A stretch of DNA of 64,000 nucleotides from Spinellus fusiger (taxonomy: Eukaryota > Mucoromycota > Mucoromycetes > Mucorales > Phycomycetaceae), in assembly GCA_025094145.1 (NCBI GenBank), contig JALLLS010000089.1:62001-126000 (forward strand), read 5' to 3'. The number at the start of each line of letters is the position of its first letter. Position 1 is the first letter of the stretch. The notes under the pieces are model-generated. The model did no database searches. It was not told the origin of the DNA and saw only the letters and a list, made by a program, of their open reading frames with translations. This document shows positions 47,419-59,150 of this stretch, piece after piece. The position numbers were made by a program, and so were the translations under genes.

Positions 47419-48209
47419 GGTCTATCCTAAGGTATTTATACACAATATTTACAAAGGAATGCAAGTCCTCTATGACTAATTATTTTATTATGAACAGCAC
47501 CGCATCTCATGGCAATTCAAGCCAACTGATTAACATTCTTGCCTATCACTACAGTATAGAATTAGCTGTAAAGATTATTTTTTTTGTATAAGACACTTTT
47601 TATTGAGCGTCTTTATGCAGTCACACGTTGCACTGAGAGGTCTGACTGGGAAAGCATATTGGACACAAGTCACTTGCAGAAAATTAAAATAACAGAAAAG
47701 AAAGAAAAAAAACTAGCTAAACAAAAGGAGTATATAGGAGAAAAGGGCATAAAGTTAAAATAAACACTAGACTATGACATGTCTTTGTTTTTGCAGGTAA
47801 GGGTGGTAAGAAAGAATTGGGCATGTTCAGAGACAGTGGAGGTGAGGAAAGGAGAGTTGTGGAAGTGGCTGGCCCAGTAGCCATGCCAAATTGCCTGTAG
47901 TACCACTCCATAGACTTGACCACTAGTCAGAGGTCCATTGGGAGGAAGATAAAAGGAATGTAAATGTTGGATAGTATCTGCTTGCAAAGGAGTGTATATG
48001 TTGAGCCAATATGGCAAAACAGACATTCAGACAGGCCAAACCCTTGGACAAGTCACCAAGAAATGTTTGGGACTATGGCAAGAGTGAGAGCATAGGCTGC
48101 AAGAGGGAGACAGGACAATGGTGGGCATAATGTGGTGTAGGAGTGACACGTTGAAGAAGGATGTTGTTAGGGGAGAAGAAGGCATATCCACAGTATCGGA
48201 ATATGATGA

Positions 48210-51200
48210 CTATGGGTTCATATGAGGAGTGCATGAGTAGATGAAGAATGGAGGGTGGATGATGTGATGGTTATCCACATCACGGAAGAAATGAGAGAGG
48301 AGGTAAGGGTGCATTGGCCAATCTGTCCAAGGACAACATTGTAAGGATTGTGTGGGAAGATCATAATAATAAGCATTGGCAACTGTAAGGTTTTTGAGGC
48401 CTGGCCTAGCTGGAGTGGGGTTGGTGGTTGATGATATCCATATGGATGACAGGGGAAGGCAAAGACATGTAGCAGGAGACAAGTCACTGCACAATTGTGG
48501 GAAGGGAAGATGGTCAAAAGCTGAGAAAAGAAGATTAAATGAATGTAAATGGGGCAGACGTAAAGCAGAACAAAAATCAGGAAAAAAGAAAAGAAAGACA
48601 TAATCAGGGGCATAGAAAGAAGAAGAAAGAGACATATAATAAGAAAAATAGGCACAAAGCCAGAGAATTGGAAGGGGAGCATATTGGGTGACAGGACAAA
48701 GGAGAGAAAAGAGCCAACAAAACTAGGGGGAGGCCTGTTGAGTGGATGGATCCAGCACACCAAGACCACCACAGTGACAAGGGAGACATAGGTTGGCATA
48801 GCTGATGGGAGGAAACATCCTTCTCATCAGGAACTTACTTACTATGGATTTTAGCTTGGCATAAAAGGAGACAGGAAACCAGACAAGACGGAGAACATGC
48901 CAGAGCTTGGAGAGAACCAAAGTGTTAACCACAGTGGCTCTACCTCAAACTGACAGGAATCGTTGTGAATGAATGTGGAGTGCTTGCTGGATGGTGGCGA
49001 GGAGTTGGGTGGCATAGGTGTTGCATTGTAAAGGAGTGTGGATGAGGGGATAACTGAGGTAAATGAGTAGAGAAGGAGAAGAGCAGTCAATCCAAGAGAG
49101 AATACCAGCTCTTGTAAGTGGCTCATGCCATTCAGCCAGAGGAGCACCAGAGAGAGAAAAGGCATGGGTTTTGTTGAGGTTAGTGTGGGCATTTGAGGCA
49201 AGGCTGTAGGTGTCAAGGTGGTGGCAAAGGCAAGTGAGGGTGGAGGGTGTGCTGGGGCAGGCAAGGATGTTGTTGGCATAATCAAGTACTTTGAGGCATA
49301 AGGGAGGTGAGGCATAGGGGATGGAATGACCTCTGAAGAGAGGATCATCTTGGATGGTGAGAAAGAGCAGTTTGAGGACAAAGTTAAAAAGGACTGAAGA
49401 TAATGGGTCTCCCTGCCTGAGACCTCTTGCTTGGGTGACAGGATCAGAAAGGTGCCCATTAATATTGATGTGAATTTTTGTGTTGAAAAAGAGGGAGGCA
49501 ATGGAGGTGACAAGGGAAGGAGGGAAACAAAAACGGGTAAGGACAGACTGGAGGTAAGAAGGATGGACATGGTCATAAGCCTTCTCTTGGTTGAGAAGGA
49601 TGCCAATGGTGGGGGAATGAGAGGAAGAGGCATGCTCCATTGCTAACTTGATCATTAGACCATTGTCAGCAATGAAGCAAGAAGGAAGGAAGCCAGTTTG
49701 GTAGGGATTAATGAGTGTCTTTGCTACCCAAACCATCCTAGAGTTCAGCATCTGTATAGACACTTTAGTGTCACAATTGATCAGAGAAAGGGGGCGCCAG
49801 TTGCAAAGGAGGGTAAGATCACCTTTCTTGGGTAGGAGGCACATAGTAGTGTCCATCCAAGAAGAGGGAAATAGGGAGAGGGAAAGGGCATTGTTGTAAA
49901 GACAGGTAATGAGTGTGGCATAGAGAGGGTGGGCATAAACAAGGGAAAGGATTGGATAAGGAAGACCATCTGGACCAGGACTGCTAGCTTTGGGGCTGCA
50001 AGATACACTGTCACAGATGTCAAGGATGGTGAAGGGAAGGAGAAGAAAAGATTGTTGTTCTGCTGTGAGTTGGCAGTTGGGAATGATGTGATCCAGCAAT
50101 TGGGATGTGGCAGTGGGGTTGGTGGGTTCAGGGGAAAAGAGGGTCATATAAAAGGAATGTGCTGCATCTGTCATAGTGGAAGGAGTGGTGCATAGGTTGT
50201 TGGTGACTGGATGTTGGAGGGAGGGCATATGTTGCTGGGAGGCACATTGGGAGATGGTATTCTTGAGGAAACCAGCAGATTTCTCACCTTCTTCTTGCCA
50301 ACATTTGCCAGCTCAAAGAGATGAGATATCCACCAGTTCCTGTTGGAGGGTGGCAATTTGCTGGTTGAGGGAAGGAAGGACTTGGTAGAGAATGGCAAGA
50401 GGAGGTTTGCTACAAAGCAGCTTGTTACACTTACTCTGCAGCATCTTCAATTGCTTGTCTTGCCATAGAAAATGCTTCTGGCTAAACTTCTTGGCCACAC
50501 ATTGCACTGCTTGCTTCACTGTTTCCCAATTGACTTGCACTAAGGGAGAAGTGAGAGAAGGAAAGATGTTGGTGAGGGTGAAAGAGAGCTGTTCTTTGAA
50601 GGAAGGATTGGAGACAAGGAGAGGATTAGCATGCCAGGTGCCTTTTCTACTGGGCAAAATACCCAAGCAGAAGGAGGCAGAAAGAAGAGAATGATCAGTC
50701 CAAGAGGATGAGACCAGCTCAACATTGGATGACTTAAGGGAAGAAGAAAGAGAGGAGGGGGCATAAATATAGTCAATGGTAGAGAGGATAGTGGCATTGT
50801 GCCTAAAGGTAGGTAATGGAGGAGAAGGAGGGGCATAGTGACAGTCCACAAAGTATGAAGAGAGATATTCACACCAGGGCATAAGAAGAGGATGTGTAGA
50901 TGGAGTGTGAAGAGACATGTTGAAGTCTCCCATAATAAAGAGGCAATCCCAAATGAGTGGGTTGTGTAAAATAGAAAAGGAACAAAGGTTATGAAAAAAG
51001 TCTCTTTGTTGAGGAAGAGAACTGGTAGGGGCATAAAGAACAAGGGCATAGAAAGGATCATAAAAGGAAGAAACATGACTTACCTTGACCAGCAGGGTGC
51101 AATCATCCTCTGGTAAGGGTATGCAGTCAAAATGAAGGTGAGGAGAGAGAGAAACAATACTACAACAGTATGTCCATAGGGAAGAGTGGGCACAGAATTG

Positions 51201-51380
51201 TTGGTGAAGGAGGGTGGCGAGTTGAGGTGATGTGACATATGTTTCTTGAAGGGCAATGATGTCAAAAGAGGATTGGCAAAGAAAGGAAATGAAGTCTGAA
51301 TGACAAGAAGGATTGGATATTTTAGTCAAGCTATTGCAGTTGATGCTGGCAATGCTGACAGAAAGAGGAAGGGCTGACAT
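48210..51380 (-). pseudogene. LINE ORF2, endonuclease and reverse transcriptase
   Basis: The ATG at 51380 lies one base after the ORF1 stop. APE-type endonuclease: ASINCNSLTK, IIALQETY, FIMGDFNM, STIDYIYA and SWTDHSLL (about residues 10-235). A TGA at 50313-50315 interrupts the frame, which then continues unshifted into the RT: SPGPDGLPY, NWRPLSLIN, QEKAYDHV (first Asp kept) and RGLRQGDPLSSVLFN. The catalytic YADD box reads YANN (in LDYANNILAC), so both Asp are Asn. The frame ends at 48945 (RFLSV). Further C-terminal pieces lie in other frames (48932-48723 with LCLPCHCGGLGVLD; 48635-48210). It cannot be active. Confidence 0.87.
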
Positions 51381-51381
51381 C

Positions 51382-52638
51382 CTAGGATATTAGTGTAGTT
51401 GCTGGTGTTGTTCCAGCAGAAGGAATGGCAGGGGTTGAAGCAGGCTTGGCCTGTACTCCAGGGATGTGGGTGGTGGGCTTGGTGGTAGCAGAGGAAGCAG
51501 ACCTAGTCACCCTAGGAAAGAGCTCCTTTGTCTTCTGCCTTTTGGTGGCAGGGGTCTCCATCTGTGGTTGCTCCTCAACCTGTTTGACCTGTTTGGCCAT
51601 GGTGTGATCATGGCCAGGAGAGGGTAACTCCTCCTCCTCCCCTTCCACAGCTAGTACTGCTGCTACTACCTGGGGCTCTGGGGCTTCCTTGGGGCTTTCT
51701 GGGACCATTTGACCCTCCATTGGATCATCCCTTTCCTCCTCTGTGTTCACTACAGCAGGTGCTTCAACCTCTGGATTTACCTCCATAGAGGGCTGGTGCT
51801 TTCAGGTCTTGGTGCTGCAAGCATTTCTGCAAGGACAGTTGGCCTTATAATGGCCAGTTTCTTGGCACAACCAGCAAGTGCAGTTGTTGGTGGGGCAAAT
51901 AGGGCAAGTGTCCCTCTTGTGGCCATCTTTGTGGCAGTAACAGCACCACTTGGGGAGGGTGCTAGTGACAGCACAGATTGCCATCTCCTCCTGCATCCAA
52001 GGGATGTTGTGTTGGAGCTGCTCAAAAGTGATGAGGTCACCTTCTGAATCTGTGTATGGGGTTGCATCCAGGACCACATAGCCAGCACCCACGTAAGTGC
52101 AATACGTTGTGTTGTAAAGGACACCTGCATCCAGGACTTGGCCATAGTGAACCATTGTGTCCTTGATCCTGTCTATGACGGTCTGTGGGTCCCTTAAAGG
52201 GAGTCTTGAAAGGGATACCTTTCTGATATCAACCTTAGGCCCAAGAGCCAAGACACCAACCACAGTTGCATTGGCCTTTTTGAAGTACAGCCCCTTTTTG
52301 CAGGCCCTGCTGATGCTCCCATTGTCATCAGGTGCAAATCCAACCTCAAAGATGGTCTTCTTCCCTTCTTTCTGGGAAGCAGCACCAAGTCTCTTGGGGT
52401 ATTGCTCAAACAATGCCTCATATACCTGGAGGTGGGTGGGTGAGATCTTGCTCACGTCAAAGATGACTGTGCCTGGGTAGTATGCACTACACCAAACACA
52501 AGTCTTGTACATTTTCATGCCTTGAGTGTTGCTCAGAGGCAGAGAAGTGTTTGTTTTGTTGGCAGCAATGCTAGCCCAACTGGTGTTTGTTGCAGGGGGA
52601 TTGCCCTTAGGTTGTGATTCTTTAGTGGAAGAAGCCAT
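51382..52638 (-). pseudogene. LINE ORF1, nucleic-acid-binding gag-like protein
   Basis: From the ATG at 52638 (MASSTKESQPKGNPP) the frame has a domain of about 180 residues of unknown fold, then two CCHC zinc knuckles (CCYCHKDGHKRDTC, CWLCQETGHYKANC). The frame is cut by one TGA (51802-51804) and continues in the same frame as an acidic, then basic tail to the stop at 51382-51384. One nonsense change therefore splits a protein of about 418 residues. ORF1 proteins of this kind bind LINE RNA. Confidence 0.82.
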
Positions 52639-52751
52639 GACTCTGTAATTAAACAAATTGTCTGTGGGAAAAGAATAAGCAATACAAACACAGCCTTGCC
52701 TCTAGTTGTAGGATCTTTTGTTATGAATAAAATGAAATCTGCAATTAGGGG

Positions 52752-55700
52752 TTGTATGTATTGCACAAACATGAGGAAAAACTGACACATTGGGTTAATT
52801 TACCAAAAACTATGATTGGAGGTAAGGAAGTACAAGCTGTGGCTGACCAAGGAGCAGCCACCAATCTTATCACAAAGAAAACTGCAAACCAATTAGGCCT
52901 AATCATAAAGACTGATTCTCCTCCCAAATTGCACTCACTGTGGAACCCCAAACCTTATACAGCATTTGGAAAAGCAAATGCAAAGATCAAAGTAAACAAT
53001 TGTCCTGGAAGATGGACAAAGTTTGTTGTAGTGGATTTCGAGATGGAATGGGACCTTCTTTTGGGATCAAAGACTTTAGAGAGTGTAGGGTTCTTGTTGA
53101 AAAGTTCAGCTGTAGAAAAAACACAAGACACAACCTACTTTTGACATGGACAGCAAATTGTCTGAAAACACAAGCCTTGCCTCCAACAAAAAGAGGAAAC
53201 CCCTGTTGTCCAAAGAACTATGCAAGCATCACTTGGACTACCAAACAATTTCTTCTGACCTCAGAAGGATGAAGAATTCAAAAGATACAATGCAATGTAT
53301 CCAAGTGTGGATAGAAAGAGCATTACATCCAGACTTGTCACACACTGTGATAAAGTAACAAGATCCTCTCTTCTGGAGACACTGTGGCCCCACTGTTCTG
53401 TGCTAAGAGAGTACCCTAGTGGTTGCCCACCTCCAGCATCATATGCTCCCATCACACTGCCAATGAAAGAAAATGCAAAGCTGCTCTTTGTGGTCCAACA
53501 CACCCTTGGTGGTGCAGCTTATGAAGCTAGAGAAGCTTTTTTAAAACCTCAAATTGAATATGGGATTGATTAGCCTAGTGAGGCCCATGCACAAGTTCCT
53601 GTGTTTTCAGTAGAGAAACCTGGAACCACTGACAGAAGAGTCCTGTTTGATGACAGCTCAAACAGCACAATCAACATGAGAAAGATAGGACTACAGCTCC
53701 CTACACTTATGGAACATGCTCTGTTTGTAAGAGATGCAAAGCGGATCACCTCATTAGACCTTGCTTTGTTCTTCATGGTGATCAGACTGGATGAGAAGGT
53801 TTGGGACTACTAGACATTTGATGGGGGCAGTGCAGGAAAATTGAAAACTTGACACTTGGTACAAGGCAACTCAGTGTCTCCCACAATCACTCAGGTGTTC
53901 CTACAGCTTGTTCTCTCAAAGTCACATGGCATATCCAAAAAGCTGCTCATCTACATTGACAGCATCTACTTAAAATCCACCACCCAAGATGCAGTAGAGC
54001 ATCTCAAAGACATTGGAGAGGTAGCTTGTTGTTTGGCAGAAGCCAACCTCTTGATCAACATGAAAAAGAGTGTCTTCTTTGAAGAAAGAGATGTTGCTGT
54101 GTTGGGAAGAGAATGGAATAATGATGGAAGTTGGAAAGTGCCAGACCACAGGATAAAAAACCAGATATCCCTGGAGATATCCAAGATGGTAAAAGGCATA
54201 CAAGGAATGTGTGGTGAGATTAATACTATTGGCAAACACCTACCATGGTCCCAATCCATCCTATTACCCTTCTACAAAATGATTGGGAAGAAGACATGCC
54301 TGAACAAAGAAGACAAGAACTCCCTTGGCCTGCATTGGGATGCCCTTAAGAAGGCACTAATAGATACAAAGCACCTCTCAGTGCCAAAGACAGGAGCACC
54401 ACTTACATTGCAAGTAGATGCAGCAGAGTCTGGGATAGGAGCAGTTCTTTTGACACACCCTACACCAAGCCAAGAAGATGTAGTCCCTGTTGCATATTAT
54501 TCAAAGGTGTTTGATGGAGCTCAAGGCAGCCAACACCCAGGCTGGAGAGAAGCCTATGGGATGGTGGCTGCTATAAATAGTTTCTATCCTTACCTGGATG
54601 GGTGTGCAAACCTGGTCATCGAAACTGAGGCTACAACTGCACTTGGGCTATTCACCCACAAGACAAAAAAATTGCAGAGATGACCTTTCAAGGTTTAGAG
54701 CAGAGTTGAGTAGTTTAGGAGTACACCAAAACATGGTAGTTCACCACTCTGGAGAGACACAGTTGACCACAGACTGGCTCTTGCACGTCTTGGATTGACC
54801 ATGGACTCAAAAGAAAAGAAAACCAAAGGAACTCAAAGATTCAAAAATAGTTGGAGCCTTCGAAGTAAAACAACAGTTACTACTCAATAATGAAATGGAG
54901 AAGATAGTGTTGTGGGATGATAAACTAGGCTCAGATGATGAGAATGACATGGACTATGTACCTGAAGATGAAGATGAAAGTAGTGATACAGAAATGTATA
55001 GTGAGGATGAAAACGAGTTTATGGAGGAAGGAGACTCCAAGGGAACCATAGCCTATCACTCTATAGTCTTGGGTGATATGCAATAGCCATATGGTCTAGT
55101 CCCTGAAGCACAAATAGACCCAACAATCCAAAGATGTATAAAACTTGTAGAACAATGCAATGCAATGAACATAGATCCAACACCTGGCATGGGAGAAGTA
55201 GAGAAAATGCAAGTAAATGAAGGTGTATTGCAGCACTTGGTTACCTCTCATGCTGTTGGTGTCATGGGTATCTGGGTGCCTTTATTCCCTAGAAACGTGG
55301 CCAGAAGATAGATAAAAGACACACACAGAGAACTAGCTCATCCAGGAATCTTAAAAACAGAAAAGTATGTAACAGAGAAGATCTGGTGTGAAGGACTGTT
55401 AAGAATTATTGAAAAGGTGGTTAAGTTGTACCATACTTTTTAAATTAATGCTGTTCAGCAATGGTCATATACTCCTATGAGTATGTCTTCTATATCTGAA
55501 GATTGTGAGCATATATATATTGATCTTTTGTGTGTGGGAGATGATGAGGATCTTGATACTGATGCTCTGATAGTTACTGATTCAGCAAGTGGCTATTATG
55601 AAGTGTATTCTGTTGCTGACATGACTTCAGCAACCATTAGTGGTGCTCTGAAGGCAGACTGGTTCCTGCAGCACAGAATTCTACTAAAGCTGACAAGTGA

Positions 55701-56802
55701 TAACAGGAGACAATTTATCTCAAAAAAAATTCAAAACTTTCTTGAGAGAAGGGACATCTACCATATCCAAGCTTCTGCCATGCACCCTCAGTCAGAGTTG
55801 GCAGAAATATCTGTGAGACTATTCAAAGACAAGCTGCAAAAACTGAAGATGGATAACCCAGACAACAAAGGATGAATACAACACATACTGTGCATAGTGT
55901 CTTCACATGCCCATACCTTTTCAGCAGCAATAGGATGCATACTATATGAGCACCTCTATCCTACAGAATCACTGGAGTCCAAAGCTTTTGGCATAATAAC
56001 TCATCAAGACAACCACTACAACATCAAAGCTCTTGAAAACAGACTGATCATATCTAGTGGTGAGCAAAGAAAAATGTCCAGAAGAAAGGCTCTTGAAAGA
56101 GTAAATCAAAACATAAAAGCAAGATGGTTTGAACCTGGTGAGTAGGTTTCTGTGAAAGTACTACCCAAGGCATTCAACCTGTCAAAACAGTGGAAAAGAC
56201 AGTCTGGTCCTTTTCAGGTGATAACCAGACACTGGATGGTATATTCATTGCAAGATACCAGGGGTATTCCATTGGTAAAAAATTATCATGGAGATAGGCT
56301 GATGCCCTATTACTGGAACAAAGAAGAAGATGGAAGTCAACGTTTAGAATCTCCCCCACCAGACCAGGAGCCAACAGTAGGTGAGACCACCCAATCTGAA
56401 GATTCAACAAAGCCAGGTGATCAGGAGGAGATTTCTATTCCAGAAAGAGATAATGGAGAAAATACAAAGGATCAGAGTAGCCCTGAAGTAAAAGAGCCTG
56501 GTAGAGAGAAAGAAAGAAATCCAGAAGAGGACAATCCAGAAGAAGATCCCAGAGAAGATGTTACAGTAGATCAGCAACCTTTAGAGCACAAAGAAATTCC
56601 TTTGGCTTTGGGGATAAGCTTCTATGGCCACAATAGGAAGGCTACTGAGAAGATGATGAGCTGGAGGGATCAGTATGAGAATCCACACCATGAAGACATC
56701 ATGACCTTACTGGTCAGTCCATCTTTGAGGCCAAAAACAAGAACAAGGATCAAAGACTCAGATCAAGACTATGTAGAAGAAGTGTCCACTGAGAAAAAAT
56801 AG
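52752..56802 (+). pseudogene. Ty3/gypsy-type LTR retrotransposon pol, broken
   Basis: Pieces in pol order on the plus strand: an aspartic protease-like part (VADQGAATNLITKKTANQLGL, about 52830-52900); RT with ITSLDLALFFMVIRLDE (first Asp) and LLIYIDSIYLK, where the usual YIDD has lost its second Asp; RNase H (LQVDAAESGIGAVLL); integrase core (IDLLCVGDD, LTSDNRRQFIS); and a C-terminal part with FQVITRHWMVYSLQD and NYHGDRLMPYY, followed by an acidic tail to 56802. At least six stops or frame changes lie between. No gag and no left LTR are found; the left end is lost near 52700, against the LINE. Confidence 0.83.
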
Positions 56803-57250
56803 CTATTCACAATCACTGGAGTATATTGAAAATTAGGAAGCCTCTTATACTCAATATGCTGAGGTGATGGAAAGACGGCAAATGTTTCAGAAGGAATTGC
56901 TTTAGTATTTTTAGATAGACTATTATGATAAGTAGAAAAGGTATAAAAGCTAACTACTCATTAGACATCAAAGCTTTGCAAAATATACTTCTTACATTAC
57001 CAAACACACCTTTTGTTTCTATATTTTGAAGAATAGGATAGAACTCTCAAATAAAACAACCATCTTCCTTGTATCTTCTCAATTGTATTGTAGAGGCTAA
57101 GCTTGCTCTAGATATTGAAATGGACAGTACTTCTTCTTATCACTCTTATTTTCATTATTATCACTATCTTCTTCTTGTTCCCTGATATATATTTAAATTT
57201 ATATTAATGATGGATATCTTGTTGTGAGCCTGACACTCTCTGGAGTTCCA
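56803..57250 (+). other. Possible 3' LTR region of the gypsy element
   Basis: After the pol stop come a TATAAAAGC box (near 56943) and AATAAAAC (near 57050), as in an LTR. About 57045-57135 recurs on the minus strand near 47045-47130. LTR ends cannot be fixed because the left LTR is missing. Confidence 0.4.
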
Positions 57251-57527
57251 ACAGAAGTTGAACTTTCTTCTGTGGTTGCTGAACCAAACACCATGACTCA
57301 TCAACCATAACAATTGCTATGTCAATACCTACAGACTAAATGTTGGTCATTAGCTGTAAGGATTACTGTACTGCTACCTACAGTACTTAATAAAAATTAG
57401 TCATATTGGCTCTATACTACTTCTAATAATCAGATAAATATAATAGTATAAATATCTACAATTCTACATACAAAATAAAGTATCTTTTCTCTACCCAAAA
57501 GCTCACCCTTCTACTTCTCTAGCCACC
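57251..57527. other. Spacer, no feature seen
   Basis: Between the possible gypsy LTR and the family A LTR I see no gene or repeat end. Confidence 0.4.
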
Positions 57528-57916
57528 TGTAAGGATCAGGGTCAGGACAAAGAAAAGAAGCAGAGGTACTAGGTGTTGTGCATTGGGAACAGGTAAGAAA
57601 GCAAGAAGAGAACAAAGGTAAGAAACAAGAGAAGACAAGGACAGAGTATGGGTAGGAAACAGATATCAGGATATTGTTTTTATTTTAACAATGAGTCAAG
57701 TATTTATATTAGAGTGTTCTATACTGCAATCTAATTCTATATTATTTAATAAAACAATCTAATGATTATAACAAAAGCCAAGACAAAGATAAGAGTGGGA
57801 GAAGAGAGACTTATAATGGTGAGACTAATGGTAGACTAATGAGTTTGTCTGGGACAAGACCATTGGTGATGTCCAAATTACTTTCATAATTTGCCAAGAA
57901 CAAACTAGTCATTAAA
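57528..57916 (-). mobile_element. LTR of family A, copy 1
   Basis: A 389-bp unit starting TGTAAGGATCAGGG, nearly identical to 61337-61724. It ends ATTAAA where the other copy has ATTACA. Flanks are CCACC and CCATC, possibly a target duplication with one change. On the minus strand it has TATAAATAC and AATAAAAAC in LTR order, so the sense strand is minus. Confidence 0.82.
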
Positions 57917-58945
57917 CCATCTAAGGCTTTCTATCTCAAGAGTCCCTCAAGTTTATTTTAATCTTATTATATGGAAAAATATAAAAAATACTATAATCTT
58001 TTGAAAAAAACATATACTTCATAATTTAATAATATTGTTAAAAAAACCCCAAAGGTAAAAGGTGTGGTTTAGAAATGTAATAGATATATTTCTCAAATTG
58101 CTTCTGCTATGAATTGAGCAGGCTTATATACTCTCTTCTAAGTTACATTGATTACTTTTTATGATAACAAGTCTTATGGGATTCAGGAGGGTATGTTCTT
58201 CATCCCCTTTTTCCAACAATATTAATTATTATCAGATAAATATTAAAATTTATAAACATCTATTTTATTATTGAAATATAATTAGTACTTCTGTAGCTAA
58301 TAATATACTGTTACTATAGCTACTGCTATTCTAGGTGTACTCCTTCATAGCAATAGAATCCACAACCTAAAGGCCTTGTGCTTTATTCTTGGAAGATAGA
58401 TAATCATGCTCAGATGTATACTCTAGACACCCTAGACAGTAGAACAAAGAATAGACCACCTGGGACTGACTTGAGAACAGTCTTAACTTATCTAATAACA
58501 GAAGAGTGTATTAGTAACAGTTCAATCATGAAAGATAGTATGCTTACCTTGTAATTAATACTTGTCTTTAGAATAATAAGCCATGTATTATCTATTAGAA
58601 GAAGAGTCAGTACCATGTCTTGTAGATTTCAATGAGCTCAAGCTCAGATGAAGACATTGCTTACCTTTTTACTTTCAGAATAGTCTTTGGCAGTGTCTAT
58701 CACTTCCTTCTATTGTTTCTATTTGTTAATAATAACACATTACCTTGCTTAGTTATGCTCATCTGGACAAGTACTTGAGTGTTGAGTTGTAGGGGCAGTG
58801 CAAGAAATAACAAAATAATAACAGGCCAAAGAATAAAAAAAAATTCATTTTGGTTATGTATCACTTTAGCCCTTACTTTTCAATAATTAAGTCAAAATTC
58901 ACAGGTCAAATAACTTTCCATTCCTATATTGAAATCTTCCTTACC
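57917..58945. other. AT-rich spacer
   Basis: No gene or clear repeat boundary was found. Confidence 0.4.
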
Positions 58946-59062
58946 ATGTCCTTCTCTACCATCAGATTCAAAAAGAATGAAATCTTTGCCTGCAATGTCT
59001 GCCAGAAGACATTCAAAATAAAAGTTCTTATAAAAGCACACAAGGCTACCCACAACATGTAA
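58946..59062 (+). CDS. 38-codon ORF with one C2H2 zinc finger
   Basis: The frame MSFSTIRFKKNEIFACNVCQ continues with a His-x3-His segment (KAHKATH), giving a complete C2H2 spacing (C-x2-C-x12-H-x3-H). It ends three residues later. Nothing conserved flanks it and it lies among LTR remnants. It may be a fragment of a zinc-finger gene or of a retroelement ORF. Confidence 0.4.
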   Translation: MSFSTIRFKKNEIFACNVCQKTFKIKVLIKAHKATHNM

Positions 59063-59150
59063 GATTAATCTCAAGTCTAAAAGTAATGTTACTCATTCTC
59101 TGATTTGAATAGTCCCATGGCTGAGTCTTTTTCTTGGTGTTGTTTTCTGA

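Larger units (their letters stand above)
47575..52690 (-). mobile_element. LINE (APE-type non-LTR retrotransposon), inactive
   Basis: About 5.1 kb on the minus strand: a 5' leader from about 52690, ORF1 (52638-51382), one base, ORF2 (51380 onward), then a 3' UTR ending with AATAAAAAG and an A-run (T-run at 47577-47585 on the plus strand). It has several nonsense and frameshift changes. The 5' end lies head to head with the gypsy pol that starts near 52750 on the other strand. Confidence 0.85.

Noticed and set aside
46730..47695. 960-bp DNA transposon with 85-bp TIRs
   Set aside because: The right TIR is the 3' UTR of the LINE; two opposed LINE ends explain the symmetry better.
48218..48799. 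193-codon minus-strand frame rich in Leu, Phe and Ser
   Set aside because: It looks like a membrane protein, but it is an out-of-frame reading through the decayed C-terminus of LINE ORF2.
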